Positions 1-6,180 of a stretch of 64,000 nt of DNA are shown here, piece by piece. The notes below the pieces were generated by a model, which worked only from the letters and a program-made list of their open reading frames with translations, had not been told where the DNA came from and did no database searches. The position numbers and the translations under genes were made by a program. Source of the stretch: Actinomadura oligospora ATCC 43269 (GTDB lineage Bacteria > Actinomycetota > Actinomycetes > Streptosporangiales > Streptosporangiaceae); the NCBI RefSeq assembly GCF_000518265.1, contig NZ_JADG01000003.1, forward strand, positions 248,001 to 312,000, in the 5' to 3' direction. Numbering within the stretch: the first letter of the stretch is position 1; each line of letters starts with the position of its first letter.

Positions 1-604
1 CCCGGATCCGCTCCTCGGCCACGCGCTGCGCGGTCTCGTGCTCCCGCCGCTCGGCCAGTGCCGCGAGCCGCCCCTCGAACTCCGCCCGCCGGGCCCGCCT
101 GCTGCGGACGGAGTCCCCGAGCAGCAGCATCGCCACGAACACCACGGTCGACCCGTCCAGGACGGAATCGAACACCTCGGCCCCGGTGTGCCGCGCCCGT
201 CCGGCCAGGTCCGCCACGATGAGCAGAGCCGCCACGACGAGCCCCGGCCACCGCCGTCGCGCGACCGCCACCGAGTACAAGGCCACCCAGACGGCGACCG
301 CCGGAGCCCCGCCCGGATAGTCGAGCAGGTGGTAGACGAGCCACAGGCCCGCCACCACCGCCAGGACGGACGCGGGCCACCGTCGCCGTCCGAGCAGGCA
401 GACGGCCATCGCGACCCCCAGCCCGAACGCCCAGCCGTCCGCGCCCCGCTCACCGGCGTCCACCGTCCCGGCGCCGATCCGGTACGCGTTCCCCGCCGCC
501 GCGACCACGCAGACCGCGACGTCCAGGGCCCACGGCACCCTGGCGATCTCGTCCCGCCAACGGCGCACCGACGTGTCCCGGAAAGCCCCGATTCGCCCGT
601 CCAT
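1..604 (-). CDS. Sensor histidine kinase, N-terminal part (runs off the left edge)
   Basis: About 201 codons are visible. The protein starts with hydrophilic residues, then several membrane segments (about residues 25-40, 60-90, 95-135 and 150-165). A charged coiled-coil linker rich in Arg, Glu and Ala follows, ending at AEERIR just where the window stops. In NarL-type two-component kinases this linker runs directly into the ARELHD histidine box, which would lie outside the window. The ATG at 604 is chosen; another in-frame ATG at 649 would add 15 residues. Neither has a convincing ribosome site. It lies 82 bp downstream of an ABC permease on the same strand and may be co-transcribed. The histidine itself is not seen, so the class rests on the architecture. 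Confidence 0.72.
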   Translation of the reverse strand, partial: MDGRIGAFRDTSVRRWRDEIARVPWALDVAVCVVAAAGNAYRIGAGTVDAGERGADGWAFGLGVAMAVCLLGRRRWPASVLAVVAGLWLVYHLLDYPGGAPAVAVWVALYSVAVARRRWPGLVVAALLIVADLAGRARHTGAEVFDSVLDGSTVVFVAMLLLGDSVRSRRARRAEFEGRLAALAERREHETAQRVAEERIR

Positions 605-686
605 CGCCAGCAGCGTCGCACAAACCGGGACGCGCGTCGCGCAAAGCATGGAGGCCGCCCTCCCAGCGGAAGACGGCCTCGTCGTC

Positions 687-1466
687 CTACTTCACTTCGC
701 GCTTCATCAGGCGGTAGGCGCCGATGGCCAGGGGGACGACCATCCAGAGGGCGATGGCCGTCCCCGCGCGGGCCCATTCGGTGCCGGTGGCCGCGCTTTC
801 GCCGGTCAGGGGCTCGAAGGCGCGGTTCGTGTCGAGCCACACGGACGCGTCGCGCAGGGCCTTCACCATCGAGCCGACCGTCGTCCAGACCGTCGGGAGG
901 ACGAAGTACAGGACGATCGCGACCGGCGTGTTCATCAGCAGCGTGCCGAACGCGACGCCGATCAGGACGGTCGCGACCTCGACCAGCAGCATCGAGCCGA
1001 TCGCGCGCACCGGCAGGTCCCACTCGCCCGACGACACCCCGAGGACGCCGCCGACCCCGCGGCCGAGGACGCCGAGGACCAGGCCGAGCAGGACGAACCC
1101 GGTCGCGAGCACGACCGCCGCGAGCACCTTCGCCGTCAGGATCCGGAGCCGCTGCGGGACGAGCGCGAACGTCGTCAGCGCCGTCCGCTGCGACCACTCG
1201 CCGGTGACCGCGAGGATCCCGACGACCGGCAGCAGCAGGCCCACCCCGATCTGGGACAGCCCGAACAGCTGGCCCGCCGACTGCTCGTCCGCCGGGCGGA
1301 CGGCCATGAACACCACGACCGTCGCGATCGCGACCAGCGCGATGATCGCGAGCAGCCAGCGGCCCGCGCGGGTGTCGGTCATCTTGCGCAGCTCGACCAG
1401 CTCGACCAGCGCGAGCCGCGTGAGCGGCGGACGCGCCGGGGCCTGCGTGAGGTCCAGCACGGTCAT
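687..1466 (-). CDS. ABC-2 type transporter permease
   Basis: 259-residue integral membrane protein with about six predicted membrane segments, beginning after a roughly 45-residue cytoplasmic N-terminus. The pattern (first helix, then GEWSQRTALTTFALVPQR, then paired helices) is that of ABC-2 permeases which work with a separate ATPase. Its ATG overlaps the stop of the ATPase gene by 4 bases (ATGA at 1463-1466), so the two are translationally coupled and should form one export complex. The substrate cannot be read from sequence; lipid, peptide or antibiotic export are all possible. It is probably part of the regulon of the adjacent two-component system (see 2463-2480). Confidence 0.85.
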   Translation of the reverse strand: MTVLDLTQAPARPPLTRLALVELVELRKMTDTRAGRWLLAIIALVAIATVVVFMAVRPADEQSAGQLFGLSQIGVGLLLPVVGILAVTGEWSQRTALTTFALVPQRLRILTAKVLAAVVLATGFVLLGLVLGVLGRGVGGVLGVSSGEWDLPVRAIGSMLLVEVATVLIGVAFGTLLMNTPVAIVLYFVLPTVWTTVGSMVKALRDASVWLDTNRAFEPLTGESAATGTEWARAGTAIALWMVVPLAIGAYRLMKREVK

Positions 1467-2407
1467 CGGAGAGCCTCCTGCGGAACGGACGGCGACGGCG
1501 TCGCCGGACCGGCCTGCCCGCCGGTCAGGGTGAGGAACAGCTCCTCCAGGCCGCCCCCGCCGGCCTGGCGAAGCTCCAGAAGGACGGCCCGCGACGCGGC
1601 GGCGGCCCGCCCGATCGCCTCGGCCGGGGCCTCCACGACGAACGCCTCGCCGCCGTCGCCGGTGGGCTCGCGGCGCAGGACCGGCAGGCCCGCCGCGACC
1701 AGCGCGGTGTACAGGGCCGCCGGGTCCAGGGCGCGGACGAACGTCCGGCCGGACGGCGCGAGCAGGTCGGACTTGGCCCCGTTCGCGACGACGCGTCCGC
1801 CCGCGATCACCACCAGCGTGTCGGCGACCGCCTCCACCTCGTGCAGCAGGTGCGAGGACAGCAGCACCGCGCCGCCCCGGTCGGCGAAGTCGCGCAGCAG
1901 CGTCCGCATCCAGTAGATGCCCTCGGGGTCCAGGCCGTTGGCGGGCTCGTCCAGGACCAGCACGGACGGGTCGCCGACCAGCGCCTGCGCGATCCCGAGC
2001 CGCTGCCGCATGCCGAGCGAGTAGTTCCCGACCCGGCGGCCCGCGGCCTTGCCGGCCAGCCCGACCGTCTCGAGCATCTCGTCCGCGCGCTTCGCCGGGA
2101 CGCCGAGGACCCGCGCGGTCAGCGCGAGGGTCTCGCGTCCGGTCCGTCCCGCGTGCTGCGCCGACGCGTCCAGCAGCACCCCGACGTGCCGCCCGGGGTT
2201 CGGAATCGAGGCGAACGGCACGCCGAGCACCGTCGCCGTCCCGGACGTCGCGGGCGTCAGGCCGCAGAGCATCCTCATCGTGGTGGACTTGCCCGCGCCG
2301 TTCGGCCCGAGGAACCCCGTCACGGTGCCCGGGCGGCACCCGAAACTCACGTCCTCGACCACCGTGGTCGGGCCGTAGCGCTTGGTCAGTCGCTCGACTT
2401 CGATCAT
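1463..2407 (-). CDS. ABC transporter ATP-binding protein
   Basis: 314-residue ATPase. Walker A is GPNGAGKST near residue 38, the signature is YSLGMRQR near residue 138, and Walker B is VLVLDEPANGLDP near residue 155. A C-terminal extension of about 90 residues is typical of CcmA/DrrA-like ATPases of ABC-2 exporters. The ATG at 2407 is chosen because the protein then starts MIEVERLTKRYG, the usual start of the family; a longer in-frame form up to 2491 would run through the operator. It is coupled by a 4-base overlap to the permease. An 18-bp palindrome lies 56 bp upstream of the start and matches one in front of the neighbouring kinase gene. Confidence 0.88.
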   Translation of the reverse strand: MIEVERLTKRYGPTTVVEDVSFGCRPGTVTGFLGPNGAGKSTTMRMLCGLTPATSGTATVLGVPFASIPNPGRHVGVLLDASAQHAGRTGRETLALTARVLGVPAKRADEMLETVGLAGKAAGRRVGNYSLGMRQRLGIAQALVGDPSVLVLDEPANGLDPEGIYWMRTLLRDFADRGGAVLLSSHLLHEVEAVADTLVVIAGGRVVANGAKSDLLAPSGRTFVRALDPAALYTALVAAGLPVLRREPTGDGGEAFVVEAPAEAIGRAAAASRAVLLELRQAGGGGLEELFLTLTGGQAGPATPSPSVPQEALR

Positions 2408-2462
2408 GCCCCCAGCCTGGCCTTTCGCCCGGTACGTCCGGAACATTCGAAAGTCGGCGGAT

Positions 2463-2480
2463 GATCGACCGAGGTCGATC
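2463..2480. promoter_or_regulatory. 18-bp palindromic operator upstream of the ABC transporter
   Basis: GATCGACC-GA-GGTCGATC is a perfect inverted repeat with 8-bp arms, in the 132-bp gap between the response regulator gene and the ABC ATPase gene. It matches 14 of 18 positions of the site at 4447-4464. Both sit exactly 56 bp from the chosen start codon (2407 and 4391). The likely ligand is the NarL-type response regulator at 2540-3193. Confidence 0.6.
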
Positions 2481-2539
2481 GGGCACGGCACGAAAGGAGG
2501 GGGTCGGCCGTCCAGGGAGGTCGGTCGTTCAGGGAGGAG

Positions 2540-3193
2540 TCAGTCGTTCAGGGCGGCGTCGTGGACGAGCAGCGCGATCTGGACGCGGTTGTTGAGCTCC
2601 AGCTTCGCCAGCAGCCGCGACACGTACGCCTTCACCGTCGCGACGCTCAGCGACAGCTCGCGGCCGATCTCGCTGTTGGTCAGGCCGCGTCCGACGCGCG
2701 TGGCGACCGCCAGCTCACCCTCGCTGAGCCGGTCGAGCAGGGCGCGCGCCCGCTCCTGCCGCGGGTCGACGCCCGCCTCGGCGACGTACCCCATCATCTT
2801 GCGCAGCACCGCCGGGGACAGCATCGGCTCCCCGGCCGCGACCTGCCGGACCGCCCGCATGATCTCCGGCGGCGGGGTGTGCTTGAGCAGGAAGCCGCTC
2901 GCGCCCGCGCGCATCGCCCGCAGGATGTGGTCGTCGGTGTCGAACGTGGTCAGGATGATGATCTCCGGCGGCTCGCGCCGGGAGCGCAGCAGCTGGGTCG
3001 CGGCCAGGCCGTCCACGCGCGGCATCCGGATGTCCATCAGCACCACGTCCGGGCGGTGCGCGTTCACGGCGGCGACGACCTCGGCGCCGTCGGCGACGTC
3101 CGCGACGATCTCCAGGTCGTCCGCGCCCGCCAGCATCATCGTCAGCCCCGCGCGGACGAGCGGATCGTCGTCCACGATGAGCACCCGGATCAC
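2540..3193 (-). CDS. NarL/FixJ-family response regulator
   Basis: 217 residues. The receiver domain holds acidic residues D8-D10 and the phospho-acceptor Asp at about residue 54 (VVLMDIRMP), followed by TTFDTD and the conserved Lys in GFLLKHTPP. The C-terminal LuxR-type HTH covers about residues 145-205 (LSEGELAVATRVGRGLTNSE and following). The GTG at 3193 is chosen because GGAGG lies 11 bases upstream and the protein then starts VIRVLIVDDD; a GTG at 3223 would overlap the kinase gene. It is the partner of the kinase at 3213-4391. It probably binds the two GATNGACC-type sites flanking this cluster and so controls the ABC transporter and its own operon. Confidence 0.9.
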   Translation of the reverse strand: MIRVLIVDDDPLVRAGLTMMLAGADDLEIVADVADGAEVVAAVNAHRPDVVLMDIRMPRVDGLAATQLLRSRREPPEIIILTTFDTDDHILRAMRAGASGFLLKHTPPPEIMRAVRQVAAGEPMLSPAVLRKMMGYVAEAGVDPRQERARALLDRLSEGELAVATRVGRGLTNSEIGRELSLSVATVKAYVSRLLAKLELNNRVQIALLVHDAALND

Positions 3194-3212
3194 CTCAGCC
3201 ACACCCTCCACC

Positions 3213-4391
3213 TTATGGTTCACCCACCGGTAGCCGCGCCACCAGCAGGAACGTTCCCTCCGGCGTCCGGCCGTGGCTCAGCGTCCCGCCGACCAGCGCG
3301 ACCCGCTCGCCCAGGCCGAGCAGCCCGGCCCCCGCCCCGGGCAGCCCCGAGACCGCCCGTCCGGCCTCCCCGGCCCCCGGCGGAAGCGGGTTCTCGATCC
3401 GGACGACCAGCTCCCCGCCCTCGGCGAGCAGCCCCACCCGCACGCGAGCCCCGGGAGCGTGCTTCCGCGCGTTCGTCAGCCCCTCCTGGACGATCCGGTA
3501 GGCGTGCCGTCCGATCCGCTCGGGCACGCCTCCGCCCGCCCCCACCCGATCGTCCAGCTCGAGGCGGTCTCCGGCGGCGCGGGCCTCGGTGATCAGGGAC
3601 GGGAGGTCGGCGAGCGTCGGCTGCGGACGCTCCGGGGCGTCGTCCGGGACCTCCGGGACGGCGCGCAGGACGCCGATGACCTCCCGCAGGTCCTCCATGG
3701 CCTCGTACGCGCCCCGCCGGATGATCCCGGCGGCCTCGCGCTGCGCCTGCGGCGCGTCCGGGCCGAACTCCAGGGCCCCGGCGTGGACGGCGAGCAGCGA
3801 GATCCGGTGCGCCAGGACGTCGTGCATCTCGCGCGCGAGCCGCTCGCGCTCCAGCAGCCGCGCCTCCTCGACGCGCAGCCGCTGCCCCTCCTCCGCCTGC
3901 CGGGCCCGCTCCCGCAGCGACTCGACCAGCAGCCGCCGCGACCGGACGAGCATCCCCGCCGTGACCAGGACGGCGTGCAGCAGCGAGAAGACGACCGCCC
4001 CCTCCACGAACCCCTGCCGGGACGTGGTGGTCAGCGCCATCAGCCCGCACACGACCGTCGTCTCGGCCAGCGCGATCGGCACCGCCGCCCGCCACGGCCG
4101 CAGTACCGCGACGTTGAACACCGCGATCGCCGCGACCCCGTACGCGGCGGCCCCGGTGAACTGCGCCAGGATCAGCCCGATCGCCAGCGCCACCGGACGG
4201 TTCCGCCGGAACAGCAGCACCGCCAGGCAGCACAGCACGCCGAGCACCAGCTCCCGCGCCTGCGCCGACGTGCTGTTCTGGCTCGGCTGGTCGATCTGGG
4301 ACAGCCCGTTCGTGACCAGCGCCAACACCGCTCCGAGCGCCGTGACGCCGAGGTCCCCGGCCCATTCCCGGGCAGACCGCCCATCTCTCAC
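3213..4391 (-). CDS. Sensor histidine kinase (NarL-type two-component system)
   Basis: 392 residues: an N-terminal membrane region of about five to six helices, a coiled-coil, the dimerisation and phospho-acceptor box ERLAREMHDVLAHR containing the His, and a C-terminal HATPase with the N-box GLTNARKHAPGA and a GLLGLGERV G-box. An in-frame ATG at 4517 would add 42 residues. I prefer the GTG at 4391. The longer form would cover the operator at 4447-4464, and the operator-to-start distance with the GTG equals that of the ABC gene. It would also leave only 45 bp to a divergent gene. The input signal is unknown. The stop lies 20 bp before the regulator start. Confidence 0.85.
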   Translation of the reverse strand: MRDGRSAREWAGDLGVTALGAVLALVTNGLSQIDQPSQNSTSAQARELVLGVLCCLAVLLFRRNRPVALAIGLILAQFTGAAAYGVAAIAVFNVAVLRPWRAAVPIALAETTVVCGLMALTTTSRQGFVEGAVVFSLLHAVLVTAGMLVRSRRLLVESLRERARQAEEGQRLRVEEARLLERERLAREMHDVLAHRISLLAVHAGALEFGPDAPQAQREAAGIIRRGAYEAMEDLREVIGVLRAVPEVPDDAPERPQPTLADLPSLITEARAAGDRLELDDRVGAGGGVPERIGRHAYRIVQEGLTNARKHAPGARVRVGLLAEGGELVVRIENPLPPGAGEAGRAVSGLPGAGAGLLGLGERVALVGGTLSHGRTPEGTFLLVARLPVGEP

Positions 4392-4446
4392 GAAAGCGAC
4401 GCTATCGACCGTCCGTCCCGCGCGGGCCCGCCAACGGTCGCCCGCC

Positions 4447-4464
4447 CATCGACTTTGGTCTATC
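4447..4464. promoter_or_regulatory. Probable autoregulatory operator of the two-component system
   Basis: Read on the minus strand it is GATAGACC-AA-AGTCGATG, matching the perfect palindrome at 2463-2480 in 14 of 18 positions (consensus GATNGACCNANGTCGAT). It lies 56 bp upstream of the kinase GTG, the same distance as the other copy from the ABC start. This suggests one regulator acting on both promoters. Confidence 0.55.
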
Positions 4465-4491
4465 CCCGCCGGGGACGTGACCGCCCTGGAC

Positions 4492-4520
4492 TTGACCTTC
4501 ACATCGATGTCAGGCATTAG
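4492..4520 (+). promoter_or_regulatory. Possible promoter of the SDR gene
   Basis: TTGACC at 4492-4497 resembles a -35 box. CATTAG at 4515-4520, 17 bp downstream, is a weak -10. It would start transcription about 35 bp before the ATG at 4563. Only the -35 is good. Confidence 0.3.
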
Positions 4521-4562
4521 GGTCGTCCCCTCAAAAGATCTTGAAGAGACGAGGTGGCGACG

Positions 4563-5219
4563 ATGCCGGGTGTGGTGATCATCGGAGCGGGTCCGGGAGT
4601 CGGGCAGGCCGTGGCGCGCAGGTTCGCCGTGGAGGGACTGCCGGTCGCCCTGCTGGCCCGGAGTGAGAAGACCCTGCGCGAGGCGGCGGACGCGCTCGCC
4701 TCCACCGGCGTGCCGGTCGCCACGTTCACGGCCGACGCCGCTGACAGGACCGACCTGGACGCCGCGCTCGACAAGGCCGTCGGCGAGCACGGCGTCCCGG
4801 ACGTCGTCGTCTACAACGCCGCCCTCATCCGTCCGGACGTCCTGGGCGAGCTGTCGGTGCGCGAGCACATGGACGCGTGGGCGGTCAACGTGGTCGGCGC
4901 GGCCAACGCCGCCGCCCGCCTCGCCCCGGCCATGGCCGAGCGCGGCGGCGGGACGTTCCTGATCACCGGCGGCATGCCCGAGCCGAAGCCGGAGTACGTC
5001 AGCCTCTCCCTGGGCAAGGCGGGCGTCCGGACGCTGGTCACGCTCATCGACCAGCAGTACGGCGAGGCCGGGGTGCACGCGGCGAGCGTCACGATCGCCG
5101 GCCCGGTCGCCCCCGGCACCGACTTCGACCCCGACGACATCGCCGAGCACTACTGGCGCCTGCACGAGCAGCCCCGCCCCGACTGGCAGCACGAAGCCCT
5201 CCACACCGGCCGCTCCTGA
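4563..5219 (+). CDS. SDR-family protein with a displaced catalytic Tyr
   Basis: 218-residue Rossmann-fold protein. The nucleotide-binding turn is GAGPGVGQAVARRF near the N-terminus, then LLARSEKT, an Asp in TADAAD, and the NAA-type motif VVYNAALI. The usual SDR active site YxxxK is not intact: the Lys lies in SLSLGKAG, but the position four before it is Leu, and the nearest Tyr is seven before (PEYVSLSLGK). The active-site Ser region reads LITGGMPEP. Similar actinobacterial SDRs exist, so this is a subfamily trait rather than decay. The ATG at 4563 has GAGG eight bases upstream. It is divergent from the two-component system; the substrate is unknown. Confidence 0.82.
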   Translation: MPGVVIIGAGPGVGQAVARRFAVEGLPVALLARSEKTLREAADALASTGVPVATFTADAADRTDLDAALDKAVGEHGVPDVVVYNAALIRPDVLGELSVREHMDAWAVNVVGAANAAARLAPAMAERGGGTFLITGGMPEPKPEYVSLSLGKAGVRTLVTLIDQQYGEAGVHAASVTIAGPVAPGTDFDPDDIAEHYWRLHEQPRPDWQHEALHTGRS

Positions 5220-5327
5220 CCTGTCGGCGCGGTCCCACGCGCGCGGCTGCGGCGACGAACTCCGGCGGGCCGCTACGACGGAGGCCCCTCCTCGCTCGCG
5301 GCCACGGCTCACGCGGCGTCCGCCGCT

Positions 5328-5381
5328 TTGTCTGGAGCTTCGCTGCTTTGTCTGGAGTGACGGATGGGGATTGTCGGACAA
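5328..5381 (+). repeat. Phased TTGTC repeats in the leader of the I36-like gene
   Basis: GCTTTGTCTGGAG occurs at 5325-5337 and again at 5345-5357, a 20-bp period (about two helical turns). A small palindrome TTGTC-G-GACAA follows at 5371-5381, and GTCGGACA recurs at 5448-5455 just before the coding region. The stretch 5220-5471 has no gene. This phased array is its only clear content and may bind a regulator of the secreted protein. Confidence 0.45.
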
Positions 5382-5471
5382 ACCCGTGCGTCCCAGAGTG
5401 GGGTCTGACCAGCCGAAAGGTCACCGGTCAAGAGGTCGTCCGTGATCGTCGGACAGGGAAGGGACCACCCA

Positions 5472-5939
5472 ATGAAGATCAGATCGAGCGTCCGCGCCGT
5501 CGCCGTGCTCGGCGCGGCCACCGCACTCCTCGGCGCCGTCAGCACCGGCCCCGCCAACGCCACCGTCCAGACCCCCGTGGCCGGCAAGGGCATCGTCATC
5601 CCGCTGCACGGGAAGGCCGACGCCCGAACCGGCGACGCCTCCAAGCCTGGTCTGCTCGCCTACTACGGATGCGCAAGCGGGACCGTCTGCATCTACCCTG
5701 GCGCGGACTGGAACAACAGCCAGCCCATCTACCGCTTCTACGAGTACGGTGCCGCCCGGTTCTACAACCTGTACGGCACCAAGCGCGTGATGAACAACCA
5801 GTACGCCACGTCGACGCACAACGGACGGGTTTACGTGTGTCACGGCCAAGACGGAAACAACTGCGACATCTGGATCGGTCCCGGACAGTTCCACGACGTC
5901 AAGGACATCGGTTCGTACAACAGCCTCTTGCTCACCTAG
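5472..5939 (+). CDS. Secreted peptidase-inhibitor I36-like protein
   Basis: 155 residues with a Sec signal peptide (MKIRSSVRAV, a hydrophobic stretch, cleavage probably after TGPANA near residue 29). The mature part is rich in Tyr, Asn and Gly with four Cys (YYGCASGTVC and later VCHGQDGNNC), which should form two disulfides. The pattern C-x-x-GxVC-x-Y followed by aromatic strands is that of the SMPI-like peptidase inhibitor I36 / beta-gamma-crystallin-type domain common in secreted actinobacterial proteins. AGGGA lies upstream of the ATG. Inhibitor activity is only inferred from the fold. The gene stands alone and a strong hairpin follows. Confidence 0.7.
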   Translation: MKIRSSVRAVAVLGAATALLGAVSTGPANATVQTPVAGKGIVIPLHGKADARTGDASKPGLLAYYGCASGTVCIYPGADWNNSQPIYRFYEYGAARFYNLYGTKRVMNNQYATSTHNGRVYVCHGQDGNNCDIWIGPGQFHDVKDIGSYNSLLLT

Positions 5940-6037
5940 CACTACCAGGTCACCTCATCAGCACGGCTCGGAGATAGGACGCCGGGAGCCCGGCCCTTCT
6001 GTCCAGCCACCATCAGAAGAGCAGGGCGCTCCCGGAA

Positions 6038-6075
6038 ACGCAGGCCCTCCCCGGTTCCACGGGGAGGGCCTGCGT
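6038..6075. terminator. Terminator hairpin after the I36-like gene
   Basis: A perfect 15-bp stem (6038-6052 with 6061-6075) closes an 8-base loop. It lies about 100 bp after the I36 stop. There is no T-tract, as is usual in high-GC actinobacteria. Confidence 0.75.
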
Positions 6076-6094
6076 GTGCGCGTGTGGTGGCGCG

Positions 6095-6166
6095 TTGTCG
6101 AATCCGTTCGCGTTCGGCACGCTGCTGTTCGACCTGGAAGCCGACCCGGAACGGGCCACCGCCTGA
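6095..6166 (+). pseudogene. Possible 3' remnant of a lost coding region
   Basis: In one frame, just before the GH3 gene, the DNA reads LSNPFAFGTLLFDLEADPER and then ATA-stop (TGA at 6164-6166). It looks like a genuine protein C-terminus with no start: the terminator hairpin lies directly upstream. It could be the tail of a deleted gene, for example a transporter or regulator once upstream of the glycosidase, or chance. No family is recognised. Confidence 0.25.
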
Positions 6167-6180
6167 GGAGCACTCCGCCG

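Noticed and set aside
160-180. GTTCGATTCC on the minus strand, like a tRNA T-loop
   Set aside because: It lies inside the histidine kinase coding sequence and no acceptor or anticodon stems can be formed around it.
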